Positions 9,486 through 19,268 are shown, counted from the stretch's first letter. The stretch is DNA of 44,573 nucleotides from Prevotellaceae bacterium UBA1746 (GCA_002314875.1 DCHS01000037.1:1-44573); one strand, 5' to 3'. The notes: generated by a model from the sequence alone, not told the origin. Made by a program: numbers and translations.

Positions 9486-10040
9486 ATGGCATTTTTCGAA
9501 GAAATCATAGAGAAATATTACCCTTTGGACGACAATCTGCGCCGTCTTTTAGTGCATCATAGTCGTCAAGTCGCTGACCGGGCCCTTCTCATCTCTCGCC
9601 GTCATCCCGAGTTAGGGGTTGATGAAGAATTCCTGGAAAATGCGGCCATGCTCCATGATATTGGCATCTTCCGCTGTGATGCTCCGAGTATCTTTTGCCA
9701 TGGTACGGAACCCTATCTTCTTCATGGAAAATTGGGAGCAGAATTGCTGCGAAAGGAGACTTCAAACATGGAGATGTGTGAGCGTCTTGCCAGAGTCTGC
9801 GAGCGCCATACAGGAACGGGCCTTACGGCTGAAAATATCCGCGAACAGGGATTGCCCCTCCCCGAGGAAGATTTGCTTCCTGAAACCCTCGAAGAAATCA
9901 TTGTCTGCTATGCTGACAAATTCTATTCCAAGAGCCATCCTGAACGCGAGCGTACCGTGGAACAGACTGCCAAAAGTCTTGAGAAGTTTGGCATGGAGGG
10001 CGTTAAAAAATTTCTGTCCTGGGCCGAGCGTTTTGAATAG
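9486..10040 (+). CDS. HD-domain (HDIG-type) phosphohydrolase
   Basis: Cytoplasmic protein of 184 residues from the HD superfamily of metal-dependent phosphohydrolases. The visible metal-ligand pattern is His24 or His25, then His57-Asp58 in 'AAMLHDIGIF', with a later conserved 'VCERHTGTGL' segment. Small stand-alone HDIG proteins of this kind are often annotated as uncharacterised hydrolases, and the substrate cannot be read from the sequence. It is the first gene after the divergent promoter region and ends 23 bases before the proposed start of the metallophosphatase, so the two may be co-transcribed. Confidence 0.85.
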   Translation: MAFFEEIIEKYYPLDDNLRRLLVHHSRQVADRALLISRRHPELGVDEEFLENAAMLHDIGIFRCDAPSIFCHGTEPYLLHGKLGAELLRKETSNMEMCERLARVCERHTGTGLTAENIREQGLPLPEEDLLPETLEEIIVCYADKFYSKSHPERERTVEQTAKSLEKFGMEGVKKFLSWAERFE

Positions 10041-10063
10041 GAAATGTTTTGCAAAGAAAAACA

Positions 10064-12940
10064 ATGAGAAAATCTAACGATATGAAAAACAAGACAATAG
10101 TATTAGTTTTAATGATTCTCTGCTTCGGTTTCAATGCTAAGGCAGAAGATGTTTTGCTGACTTTTTCCAATAGAACTGCCAGTTGTGCTGCATCAGCTGT
10201 AACGGTAACGAGCAGCAAGCCCTCCGTGACGGCAGAACTTGTAAGTTATAAGAAGAAAGACGTCGAGGCGGTTTTGGCCAACATCGTTAAGAATGCAAGT
10301 AAAGATAGTTTGTTGGATATTGGTCAAACCAATGTTCAAGGTAATTGCATCTTGACGTTTAAGGTTAATGGTTTGAAAAACCGTCGTATAAAGAAGATTG
10401 CTTATGTCTATGACTTCTGTAGCACGCTTGGTGCATTGACAGAGCGTTCCAATCTCTCTTTCAGATTTTCTTGTGCCAAAGGTATGACCTTGGAGGACCA
10501 GCAGCCCTTCGGCGATGAACTGAGTGAAGCGAATTTGATGCAGCAGACAAAGTATAATACGCACACGAATTCGTTTTACGTAATTACCCCTAGTCCCGAG
10601 ACGACGGATGAAATGTATTTTTCTCTCATTATTTATAATGTAAAACACCTTTCTACCAATTTCTTGATTAGCAATGTTACTTTGGAATTGTTAGATGAGA
10701 TCGCCGCCGAGAAGCAGCCCCGATTCACTTTCGGATGCGTGAGCGATATCCATAACCAAGAGATTATGCTCTATCCCGAGAGTCATGCTATGAGCGACTT
10801 TGTCCTCCGTCGTTCCTTGTTAAAAACGGCCGCTGCTATGCACTATGAGGAAAATCTTGATCTACTCGTCGATGGCGGTGATAACAACACGGGTATTGTT
10901 GTTCCCGAAGAGTTCTATGCCTATGTTCAAGATAGTGTAGCAAAGGTCCTTCGTTCAGCCTTCCCCGACGGTGTAAAAAAGTGTCCAGTGCTCTATGTTA
11001 CGGGTAATCATGATTATGAAATTGCTAGTCCATCAGATTTGAAACCCGATGACAAAACTACAGCGTGGGTTCCTAAGGCCTACGATCCCGCCTCCTACTA
11101 TAATACAACCATGCGTCAGGACGTTGGAACCTTGGAAGAAGGGGAGTATTTCTATGAAAATGCCCCCAACGGTCCCAACGGAACCATGCCCGTCCTTGCT
11201 GCTTATCACTATGTTCTCGGCGATTTGGACTTTATTGTTCTGAATTGTGGTAAGTATTATTTCCAAAATGCCTGGTGGTATTATTATTCTAAGGAGAGCG
11301 TGGAATGGGTGGCTCGCAAACTTGAAGAAATCGACCCGACGCACGAGAAGACCGTTTTCCTCCTCACTCACATGCTTTTCTCTGATAGTAACAGCATTTC
11401 CAACAGCAACAAGGGCATGCAGGACGGCGAAGAAGGTTCTGCAACATTGTTGAAGAATATCCTCATTCAGTATCCCAATCTCGTGATGCTCTATGGCCAT
11501 GATCATGGAAAAGATACTGCCTATCTGCGTGCCAACACCTCCCAGCGTAGTACCCTCTATGATACAAAGGGGAGCCCGATGTCAACGGTTGATCCTACTC
11601 ATGTCAATGGTACAGAACGTTCTGACTATGACGGCACTTGGGACGGAAATGAGTCCACGTTCTGTTCTGCTTTTATGGGCAGTATGCGTTTCTATGAGAA
11701 CAGCATCGAGTATAGCGATCAGAAGACCGATCGCGTTATCATTCAGGGCCTTGTGGTCAAGGTTTATGATGACCGTATTGTGATGCAGAATAAGAATTAT
11801 GGCCAATATGGTACATTCGAGGATATTACGATTAACAAGGAGTTGATTCCCTATACGACTTTCCGCGAAGTGAAAGATGCCACCTTCCAGGGCCAGCCTT
11901 CTGATGTTTTCCGTCCCTATTCCGTTGTACCCCTGACCAGTGTTGTTCAGGATACCATTCGTACGGTGACGCTTCGTTTTGCTTCTCCTATTGCAAAATA
12001 TGGCGAAAAAGGAAATCTGGTGACGCTGACTTTGAAAATGGGAAATGGTACTACGGAAGAAAGAGTATGTTCCGTTTCAAAAACCGATGAATACACTCTT
12101 GTCTTCACCTTTAATGACCCCGTTACGACTACCATTTCCCGTGGTATGACCATCGTCGTTCCCGAGGGCGTTGCAACTTCACAGTACGGTTGCTGGAACC
12201 CCGAGTTGAACTATACCTATCAGATCAGGACAACAGAGGCTCAGCCTTTGGGTGCCATTGTAAAAACGACGACTGCTATCGCTACCGGAAAGGCTTATCT
12301 CCTTTATAACGAGCATTATACCGCTTATGCCTGGTACGATGCTACAAAGAGTTCCAGCAAGATCTGGTTGGCAGAATGTACGGGCGATGCCGATCATGCT
12401 GTTTACAACGAGAGTTATAGCGACAAACTCGATCCTACCGATCCGAATACCTCCTGGCTGTATGTGAAATATAAGGCTCCTGGAACGAATGCCACGAAGT
12501 TCTATCTTTGGAATATCGGTAATCGCCGTTTCCTTGTTGTAGGTGAAAACAGTGGTACCCGCCAGTGTCGCCTGAGTGAGACTCCCGTTCCTCTTAAAGT
12601 GACCTCAGGACTCTATTTCCGTACAGGAACCGGCGATAAGGACTATATGTGCTGTTCTCCGCAGCTGGATTATCCCGTTAATGTCTGGACGAATTCTGAT
12701 GCTGGCGCAAAGTGGCAGATGATCGAGAATCCCAACGTTGAGGGCAATCTCGATGAGGCTATTGCCGTCCTCGAACGCTATACCGGAATCGAGGAAATCG
12801 TGGTAGAAGAAACGCCTCAAAAAGACGACTTTATCTATGATCTTTCCGGCCGTCGCCTGGGTAAGAGCGATGCTGTTGGAATGCGTGGAAATCTTCCGAA
12901 AGGAATCTATATCAAGAACGGAAGGAAGTTCATCCGCTAA
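10064..12940 (+). CDS. Secreted calcineurin-like metallophosphoesterase with T9SS-like tail
   Basis: Exported protein of 958 residues. The signal peptide runs from about MKNKTIVLVLM to NAKA-EDV; the start could be ATG 10064 or ATG 10082, and I exclude the in-frame TTG at 10049. The metallophosphatase metal-site motifs are complete: Asp228-x-His230 in 'VSDIHNQ', Asp273 in 'DGGDNNTG', Asn315-His316 in 'GNHDYE', a 'LLTHMLF' histidine, and His479/His481 in 'GHDHGK'. Before it is a beta-rich domain; after it are Ig-like and beta-trefoil-like regions. The last ~40 residues ('YDLSGRRLGK...GIYIKNGRKFIR') match the secretion tail of other proteins here. The phosphodiester or monoester substrate is unknown. 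Confidence 0.85.
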   Translation: MRKSNDMKNKTIVLVLMILCFGFNAKAEDVLLTFSNRTASCAASAVTVTSSKPSVTAELVSYKKKDVEAVLANIVKNASKDSLLDIGQTNVQGNCILTFKVNGLKNRRIKKIAYVYDFCSTLGALTERSNLSFRFSCAKGMTLEDQQPFGDELSEANLMQQTKYNTHTNSFYVITPSPETTDEMYFSLIIYNVKHLSTNFLISNVTLELLDEIAAEKQPRFTFGCVSDIHNQEIMLYPESHAMSDFVLRRSLLKTAAAMHYEENLDLLVDGGDNNTGIVVPEEFYAYVQDSVAKVLRSAFPDGVKKCPVLYVTGNHDYEIASPSDLKPDDKTTAWVPKAYDPASYYNTTMRQDVGTLEEGEYFYENAPNGPNGTMPVLAAYHYVLGDLDFIVLNCGKYYFQNAWWYYYSKESVEWVARKLEEIDPTHEKTVFLLTHMLFSDSNSISNSNKGMQDGEEGSATLLKNILIQYPNLVMLYGHDHGKDTAYLRANTSQRSTLYDTKGSPMSTVDPTHVNGTERSDYDGTWDGNESTFCSAFMGSMRFYENSIEYSDQKTDRVIIQGLVVKVYDDRIVMQNKNYGQYGTFEDITINKELIPYTTFREVKDATFQGQPSDVFRPYSVVPLTSVVQDTIRTVTLRFASPIAKYGEKGNLVTLTLKMGNGTTEERVCSVSKTDEYTLVFTFNDPVTTTISRGMTIVVPEGVATSQYGCWNPELNYTYQIRTTEAQPLGAIVKTTTAIATGKAYLLYNEHYTAYAWYDATKSSSKIWLAECTGDADHAVYNESYSDKLDPTDPNTSWLYVKYKAPGTNATKFYLWNIGNRRFLVVGENSGTRQCRLSETPVPLKVTSGLYFRTGTGDKDYMCCSPQLDYPVNVWTNSDAGAKWQMIENPNVEGNLDEAIAVLERYTGIEEIVVEETPQKDDFIYDLSGRRLGKSDAVGMRGNLPKGIYIKNGRKFIR

Positions 12941-12959
12941 GAAAATCAAATAAAATCAG

Positions 12960-12995
12960 GCCTCCGGGGATTTTTTACATCCTCGGAGGCTTTTT
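12960..12995 (+). terminator. Rho-independent terminator after the metallophosphatase
   Basis: An 11-bp stem (12960-12970 with 12980-12990, one G-T pair) around a T-rich loop is followed by five T residues. It lies 19 bases after the metallophosphatase stop and separates it from lptD. Confidence 0.85.
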
Positions 12996-13083
12996 GCTTT
13001 CTGGAGAATAACAAAGAATGTTAAAAGTGGTTGTTTTGTCGAGTTTTTGGAAAAATATTAGTGGAGGAGTAAGAAGTTTTTCG

Positions 13084-13091
13084 TAATTTTG
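13084..13091 (+). promoter_or_regulatory. Candidate -7 box (TAATTTTG) for lptD
   Basis: The octamer fits TAnnTTTG in the 224-base gap between the upstream terminator and the TTG start at 13165. It implies a 5' untranslated region of roughly 65 bases. No properly spaced -33 TTTG was found. Confidence 0.45.
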
Positions 13092-13164
13092 CGACCTGAT
13101 TTGTGTATATGCGACGCATGGGCGCGTACCTGTCGCGTACATATAACGATAAAAACAGAAAGGT

Positions 13165-16100
13165 TTGCAAAAAGTCCATAAAGTAATCTTTGCCGTCCTT
13201 GCGACGGTATTTATTCTGGTCAGTTGCGTGAATCGCGCACTGGTCGGCGAGGAGACGATGTCCGCAGAGGATGTTGCCTCCCTGGACAGCATTCTCACAC
13301 TTGCAGAGACCGAAAAAGATTCCGCCGATGACGGCAGAACGCTCGTGGACGCTTTGGAAGAGATCAAGGCAGAGAGCGAATCTTTATTGGCCCAGGAGGC
13401 TTTGGAAGAAAAAATGGAAGAGGATTCTGAGACTTTTCCAGCAGAATTAGATAAAACGCCTCTTGCTCAGAATACGGCTTCAGATACAACTCGTCTTGTG
13501 CTTGATGAAGATTGGGCCAAGGATGATAATTCTAACAAGACCCATAACGACAGTTCTTTCCTTGCAGAACAAGATGCCGCCTTGCAGTCCGCTCTTCAGT
13601 TTGTTCAGACCCATCAGCGTGACACCGTCATCGCCATGCATTATGACAAGAATGAAAACAAGGAAAAAAACGATACCATCCATCATTCCTCGGGTATTGA
13701 CAGCCCCGTTGAATATTCTGCAAAAGACTCCCTGGTTTATGATGCTTTGACGGGAAATGCTATCCTTTATGGTAGTGCGAATGTAAAGTACCAGAACATG
13801 ACCCTCGACGCCGAACGCATTTCGATGAATATGGATTCGTCCCTCGTCCATGCATACGGTGTTGCCGACAGTCTGGGCAATCGCACTGGTGATGCTGTCT
13901 ATAAGCAGGGTAGTGAGACTTACAACAGTGAGTCGATGACGGCTAACTTCAAGACAAAGAAAGCCTATATTTCCAACGTTACCACGGAGCAGGGCGACGG
14001 TTTCTTGCAGAGTAATGAGTCCAAGCGTACCGATGACGGTACCTTTTATATTCAGGACGCTCGTTATACCACTTGTGATGCCGAGCATCCTCACTTTTAT
14101 TTGAAATTGACCAAGGGTAAGATCCGCCCGGGAAAAGACACTTTCTTCGGACCTGCTTATCTTGTGGTGGAAGATGTTCCACTACCTTTGGCTGTTCCCT
14201 ATGGTTTCTTCCCGTTCTCAAAGAGTTATTCTTCTGGTATCATCATGCCGACCTACGGCGACGAGACCGCCCGAGGTTTCTATCTCCGAGAAGGTGGTTA
14301 TTATCTGGCTCTGAGCGATAAGATGGACTTGAAGATTTTAGGAGAAATCTATACAAAGGGTTCCTGGGGTATCAGCGGTGAGACGAGTTATGCCAAGCGA
14401 TACAAGTTCCGCGGTAATGCGATGATCTCTTATCAGAGTACGGTCAACGGCGAGAAGAATCTTCCCGACTACTCCCATCAGACGAGTTTGAAGGTAACCT
14501 GGACCCACTCCAGCGATGCTAAGGCTAATCCCAACCAGTCTTTCTCTGCCCGCGTGAATTTTGCCTCTCAGAACTACGAGAAGACGAATCTCACCTCTAT
14601 GTACAATCCTACTGCCTATACGCAGTCTACCCGTGCCTCTTCTGTAAGTTACAATCGTAATGTCAGCAAGATTGGTATGAGCATCGCTGCATCTGGAAAC
14701 ATCACGCAGAATATGCGCGACTCCTCTTTGGCAGTAACCCTCCCCGACCTTTCTATATCCGTCAGCCGTTTCTACCCCTTCCGTCGAAAGAACGCTGCCG
14801 GAAAGGATCGTTGGTATGAAAAGATTTCTATGTCCTACACGGGACAGTTCTCGAATTCTTTCAACGGCAAGGAGAGTGATTTGCTTCATTCTAACTTTGC
14901 CAAGGACTGGAAGAACGGTATGCAGCATCGTGTTCCCATTGATGCAACCTTCCAGTTGTTCAAATATATCAACATCTCTCCCTCGCTTTCTTTCCGCGAC
15001 ATGATGTACCTCAGTCGCTTTGAGAAAGACTGGGATACCAAGCGTCAGAAAGAAGTTGTCGATACCGTCTTTGGGTTCTATAACCTCTATGATTGGAGTA
15101 CCTCTCTCAGCGCGAATACCACCCTCTATGGTTTCTATAAGCCTTGGAAGAAGCTCTTTGGCGATAAGATCCAGGCCATCCGTCACGTGTTCAAGCCCAA
15201 TGTCAGCTTCTCCTACGCTCCTGATTTCAGTTCCGATCGCTACGGCTACTATGACTATTATGTCAAGACGGATGCCCAGGGAAATGTTTCTACGGTAAGA
15301 TATTCTCCTTATCAGGGAACGCTCTATGGCTATCCCACAGGTACAAAGACGGGAAGCATTAACTTCGGTGTCTCCAATAACCTTGAAATGAAGGTTAAAT
15401 CGGAGCGCGATACTACGGGTTTCCGTAAGATCTCCCTGATTGATGAGTTAACGGCAAATATGTCTTACAACCTTGCCGCACAAACTCATCCTTGGAGTGA
15501 CCTCAATATGCGTGTTCGTTTGAAATTATCTAAGCGCTATACTTTCTCTCTCAATGCTGTCTTCGCAACCTATGCGTACGAAATGGATGAGAACGGCAAG
15601 GTGACGGTCGGCAACAAGACGGAGTACAGTCAGGGTCGTTTCGGTCGTTTCCAGGGTATGAGCCAGAATCTTTCCTACACCATCAACAATGAAAAGGCGA
15701 TGATGTTCTTTGACCTCCTGCGAGGACGTGGCTGGAAGGATCTCTTTGCAAAATACACGGGTAAAGAAGAGAAAGACAAGTCTAAAAATAATTACAACGA
15801 TGACGAATACGATGAGGATGACGACGAACTCATCGATGAAGAAGATGCCAATGTTGACCCTGATTTGAAGAAGGGACAGAAAGACAAAGGCACGAAGAAA
15901 CAGGGTGTTGATAAGGACGGTTATCTGGCATTCTCCTTCCCCTGGAGTTTCACCATGAGCTATGGTGTCAGCATGCGTGAAAATACTCAGGCAAAGATTA
16001 ACGAGCGTCGCATGCGCTATCCCTATTCGTTCACCCAGACATTGAGTTTCTCCGGCTTTGTCCGCATTGCCCAGGGTTGGAATATCACCTTTACCTCTGG

Positions 16101-16302
16101 CTATGACTTCAATTACCACGACCTGTCTATGACGACCATCTCGTTGAACCGTGACCTCCACTGTTTCGAGATGACCTGTTCAGTAGTTTTGAAACCATAT
16201 ACGAGTTATAATTTCTCTTTCCGTGCCCGTGCTTCCGAATTGGCCGATGCACTGCGTTACGAAAAGAAGAGTTCCTATTCAAGAAACATCAACTGGTATT
16301 AA
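13165..16302 (+). CDS. lptD: LPS-assembly outer-membrane protein LptD (TTG start)
   Basis: Large outer-membrane beta-barrel protein of 1045 residues that inserts lipopolysaccharide into the outer leaflet. The N-terminal half has the OstA/LptA-like beta-jellyroll ('YDALTGNAILYGSANVKYQNMTLDAERI' region, residues about 190-330), followed by the LptD signature around 'PLAVPYGFFPF' and many alternating strands to a C-terminal Tyr. TTG at 13165 is the earliest possible start, since an in-frame TAA lies at 13150, and the signal peptide follows it immediately. That signal peptide ends in a lipobox-like 'LVSC', which would make this a lipoprotein. A 47-residue acidic/lysine insert (residues about 867-913, with runs such as DDEYDEDDDELIDEED) interrupts the barrel. 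No LptE is visible nearby. Confidence 0.88.
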   Translation: MQKVHKVIFAVLATVFILVSCVNRALVGEETMSAEDVASLDSILTLAETEKDSADDGRTLVDALEEIKAESESLLAQEALEEKMEEDSETFPAELDKTPLAQNTASDTTRLVLDEDWAKDDNSNKTHNDSSFLAEQDAALQSALQFVQTHQRDTVIAMHYDKNENKEKNDTIHHSSGIDSPVEYSAKDSLVYDALTGNAILYGSANVKYQNMTLDAERISMNMDSSLVHAYGVADSLGNRTGDAVYKQGSETYNSESMTANFKTKKAYISNVTTEQGDGFLQSNESKRTDDGTFYIQDARYTTCDAEHPHFYLKLTKGKIRPGKDTFFGPAYLVVEDVPLPLAVPYGFFPFSKSYSSGIIMPTYGDETARGFYLREGGYYLALSDKMDLKILGEIYTKGSWGISGETSYAKRYKFRGNAMISYQSTVNGEKNLPDYSHQTSLKVTWTHSSDAKANPNQSFSARVNFASQNYEKTNLTSMYNPTAYTQSTRASSVSYNRNVSKIGMSIAASGNITQNMRDSSLAVTLPDLSISVSRFYPFRRKNAAGKDRWYEKISMSYTGQFSNSFNGKESDLLHSNFAKDWKNGMQHRVPIDATFQLFKYINISPSLSFRDMMYLSRFEKDWDTKRQKEVVDTVFGFYNLYDWSTSLSANTTLYGFYKPWKKLFGDKIQAIRHVFKPNVSFSYAPDFSSDRYGYYDYYVKTDAQGNVSTVRYSPYQGTLYGYPTGTKTGSINFGVSNNLEMKVKSERDTTGFRKISLIDELTANMSYNLAAQTHPWSDLNMRVRLKLSKRYTFSLNAVFATYAYEMDENGKVTVGNKTEYSQGRFGRFQGMSQNLSYTINNEKAMMFFDLLRGRGWKDLFAKYTGKEEKDKSKNNYNDDEYDEDDDELIDEEDANVDPDLKKGQKDKGTKKQGVDKDGYLAFSFPWSFTMSYGVSMRENTQAKINERRMRYPYSFTQTLSFSGFVRIAQGWNITFTSGYDFNYHDLSMTTISLNRDLHCFEMTCSVVLKPYTSYNFSFRARASELADALRYEKKSSYSRNINWY

Positions 16303-16370
16303 TCGATACTGTTGATCTTGGAAAGGAAACGTAAACGAATTTACTTATAACTTAACACACTTTAAAGAAA

Positions 16371-17069
16371 ATGAAACAAATTACAGTATTCCTTGCAGCC
16401 CTTGCTGCTGTTCTTTGCCTCAATTCATGTTTGGATGGAGGAAACAATGAAATACATCAAACCTATTTCTATCCTACAAGACCAAGCGGTATTGAGATGT
16501 TTGCCGATCAGGTAGTAGACTCCACTTATATCTGTTCCTATGACAGTTGGAGCGCTTCGTTCTACGTCAATAGCGGTGACAGTTGGCTTACGCTTACCCC
16601 CGCAAGTGCAGAGGTTCCCGCAGGTTCAGGCCTTGCTACCCTCGTGACATTGAAGGCGACCCCCAACACCACCGGTCTTTCCCGTTATGGTACCATTCGT
16701 TTGAATGTCAATGCCAACGAAATCGGTACGCTTGCCATGCCAGTTTATCAGTATGGCTGGCTGAATATCACCGTACCGACTCCCAAATTCACTTCAACTG
16801 ATCTTGATACCGCAAAGCCTACCTTCCAGGACGAGTTCACCAAGAATGCAGGCTCAGCTTATCTTACTTTCGAAGTTTATAGCGATGCAACAATAGTGTC
16901 TGATGCAGATTGGCTGGTTGTACCCGCTGATGTTGCCCATGTAAAGGCAGGTTCCCATGGTCTTATTCTTACCGTTTTAGGCAACAATACAGGCGCGAAG
17001 CGTGAGGCTCATGTAACCCTGACCTCCAACGGCGTTTCTAACGTTATTACCTACGTACAGAATCCCTAA
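16371..17069 (+). CDS. BACON-domain lipoprotein
   Basis: Predicted surface or periplasmic lipoprotein of 232 residues. Its signal peptide ends in a lipobox (LNSC) with the modified Cys followed by LDGG. Two beta-sandwich repeats of BACON type can be recognised by pattern: one at about residues 55-128 ('SGDSWLTLTPAS' ... 'RYGTIRLNVN') and one at about 160-232 ('SDADWLVVPAD' ... 'REAHVTLTSNG'). BACON domains are common in Bacteroidetes glycan-handling proteins and are thought to bind carbohydrate or mucin; that role is inferred here. It lies 19 bases before the GDSL/sialate esterase gene and probably shares its transcript. Confidence 0.8.
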   Translation: MKQITVFLAALAAVLCLNSCLDGGNNEIHQTYFYPTRPSGIEMFADQVVDSTYICSYDSWSASFYVNSGDSWLTLTPASAEVPAGSGLATLVTLKATPNTTGLSRYGTIRLNVNANEIGTLAMPVYQYGWLNITVPTPKFTSTDLDTAKPTFQDEFTKNAGSAYLTFEVYSDATIVSDADWLVVPADVAHVKAGSHGLILTVLGNNTGAKREAHVTLTSNGVSNVITYVQNP

Positions 17070-17088
17070 GATTCCTTTAAAATAGCCC

Positions 17089-19266
17089 ATGAAAAAAACG
17101 CTCTTATTGGTATTCTTCACGATGTTCACCTTGACGGCACTCGCTGACAAGGTGAAGGTTGCGTGTGTAGGAAACAGTGTGACCTATGGCTATAAACTGG
17201 AAAACCGAGAGCGCGATGCCTATCCCTCACAGCTGCAACGCATGCTGGGAGATGGCTATGAAGTGGGCAATTTTGGAAAGAGTGGAGCAACCCTATTACG
17301 AAGAGGCCATCGCCCCTATCTTCAGCAGGAAGAATATCAGCAGGCGAAGGCTTTCGGTGCCTCCATCGTGGTCATTCACTTAGGTCTCAACGATACCGAT
17401 CCCCGTGACTGGCCCAACTATCGCGATGACTTCGAAGCCGACTATCAGGCGTTGATTGATTCCCTTCAAGCTGCTGCTCCTGGCGGTAAAATAGAGAAAC
17501 TCATCGTCTGCCGTATGACGCCGATTTTCCACGGCCATTCGCGTTTTGAAAGCGGAACCCGCGACTGGCACAAGGAGATTCAGGCTGCCATCGATCGTGT
17601 GGCTTTGAGAAACGGCATTGAGGCTCTCGATATCTTTACTCCTTTACACAGTCGCCCCGATCTTTTTCCTGATAATCTTCATCCCAATCCTCAGGGCGCA
17701 GAAATCCTTGCCAAGACGGTTTATGGTGGCATCACCGGTGACTGGGGTGGTCTTTCCCTCCCCGAAGTTTTTAGTAGTGGAATGGTTCTCCAGCATGATA
17801 AGGCCATCATTAACGGTCGTGCCAATGCTGGTGCTGCCATCCAACTTACGGTGAAAGGCCCCAACCGTTTTCAACTCGTTCGTTCTGTGACGGCTGACAC
17901 CAACGGCCGTTGGACCATCGATCTGGGTTCTATGCGTCCCGGCGGTCCTTATACGATAAAAGTTGAGGCCAAGGATTCCAAGGAGTTCCTGGCGATGAAT
18001 GGTCGTCAGAAGGGTTTGGAAAAGACACAAAGCATCTTGCTCGACGATGTCCTCGCCGGCGAAGTTTGGTTATGCTCCGGTCAGTCTAATATGGCTTTCC
18101 GCCTGGATCAGTGTGCAACGGCTTCTACTGATATTCCTGCTGCCAAGAGCGATCTCATCCGTCTGTTCGATATGCGCGAGCGTTGGCAGACCGGCAACGA
18201 GGAATGGCCGGCAGCCGCCCTCGATTCCTTGAATAACCTTTGTTATTATAAGCCTACGGTGTGGGCACATTGTACGCCTGAAACTGCGGCAAAATTCTCG
18301 GCCATCGGCTATCATTTTGGTCGTGTGCTGGCAGACTCCCTCCGCATGCCCGTGGGTTTGATCTGTAATGCTATCGGTGGTTCTACAACGGAAGCCTGGG
18401 TGGATCGTACGACGATAGAAAGCGAATTTCCCGCGCTCCTCCGTCCGTGGCAAAATAACGATTTCATTCAGGACTGGTGCCGTGGTCGTGCTTCCAAGAA
18501 CCTGGCAAAGGTTAAGAGCATCTACCCTGCTGACAAGGTTGATGAGGCGATGAACAATCAGCGTCATCCCTATCTCCCCTGCTATCTTTTTGAGACTGGC
18601 ATTGCCCCGCTTTCTGCTTTTCCCATCAAGGGTGTTGTTTGGTATCAGGGCGAATCCAATGCTCATAATAAGGAGGCCCACGATAAACTTTTCACCTTGA
18701 TGGTGGATTCCTGGCGTCAGAACTGGAACAATCTCGGTATGCCGATCTACTTCGTGCAGCTTTCCAGCCTGAACCGTCCCTCCTGGCCATGGTTCCGTGA
18801 CAGCCAGCGCATCTTGCAGAATGAAATTCGCAATACTGGCATGGTGGTGACAACGGATATCGGTGATAGTCTCGATGTTCATCCTCGTTACAAAAAGGAG
18901 GTCGGCGAACGTCTTGCTCGCTATGCGCTGAACGAACGCTATGGTTATGACAAGATTATCCCCAGCGGTCCGCTTCCCATTGCAGCCGTCTTCGGAACCG
19001 GTGCAGCCACGGTGTATGTGGATTATGGTAAGGGTATGCAGGGCCGTGGTGGAGAACCCATCCGAACCTTCGAACTTGCCGGTACCGACGGTATCTTCTT
19101 TCCCGCAGAAGCCGAAATCACCAACGACCATACCCTCCGCATCACTTCCCCCGATGTGGCAGAGCCCGTCAGCGTTCGCTATGGCTGGCAGCCTTTTACT
19201 CGCGCCAATCTCGTGAATAGCGATGATCTCCCCATGACGACCTTCCGTCTGGACAAGAAAAATTAA
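17089..19266 (+). CDS. Two-domain esterase: GDSL/SGNH hydrolase fused to sialate O-acetylesterase (SASA)
   Basis: Exported protein of 725 residues (signal peptide about 1-19). The N-terminal SGNH domain has its nucleophile at Ser30 ('GNSVTYG'), an Asn in 'LGLNDTDP' and the Asp195/His198 pair in 'DNLHPN'. The C-terminal domain is of the SASA family, with nucleophile Ser333 in 'CSGQSNM', the 'GGSTTEAW' loop, 'WYQGESNAHN' (residues 518-527) and Asp596/His598 in 'DVHPRY'. The same two-domain layout is known for Bacteroidetes sialate O-acetylesterases (NanS/EstA type), which remove O-acetyl groups from sialic acid on host glycans; other acetylated glycans are possible. It is followed after 2 bases by the subtilase gene. 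No sialidase or NanT/NanA lies in the window. Confidence 0.88.
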   Translation: MKKTLLLVFFTMFTLTALADKVKVACVGNSVTYGYKLENRERDAYPSQLQRMLGDGYEVGNFGKSGATLLRRGHRPYLQQEEYQQAKAFGASIVVIHLGLNDTDPRDWPNYRDDFEADYQALIDSLQAAAPGGKIEKLIVCRMTPIFHGHSRFESGTRDWHKEIQAAIDRVALRNGIEALDIFTPLHSRPDLFPDNLHPNPQGAEILAKTVYGGITGDWGGLSLPEVFSSGMVLQHDKAIINGRANAGAAIQLTVKGPNRFQLVRSVTADTNGRWTIDLGSMRPGGPYTIKVEAKDSKEFLAMNGRQKGLEKTQSILLDDVLAGEVWLCSGQSNMAFRLDQCATASTDIPAAKSDLIRLFDMRERWQTGNEEWPAAALDSLNNLCYYKPTVWAHCTPETAAKFSAIGYHFGRVLADSLRMPVGLICNAIGGSTTEAWVDRTTIESEFPALLRPWQNNDFIQDWCRGRASKNLAKVKSIYPADKVDEAMNNQRHPYLPCYLFETGIAPLSAFPIKGVVWYQGESNAHNKEAHDKLFTLMVDSWRQNWNNLGMPIYFVQLSSLNRPSWPWFRDSQRILQNEIRNTGMVVTTDIGDSLDVHPRYKKEVGERLARYALNERYGYDKIIPSGPLPIAAVFGTGAATVYVDYGKGMQGRGGEPIRTFELAGTDGIFFPAEAEITNDHTLRITSPDVAEPVSVRYGWQPFTRANLVNSDDLPMTTFRLDKKN

Positions 19267-19268
19267 CC

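Noticed and set aside
10049..10063. TTG at 10049 as the start of the metallophosphatase
   Set aside because: ATG codons at 10064 and 10082 place the signal peptide at the N-terminus, so the TTG extension is unnecessary.
16371..19266. A sialic acid utilisation (nan) locus
   Set aside because: Only the esterase is present; no sialidase, NanA, NanE, transporter or SusC/SusD pair lies nearby.
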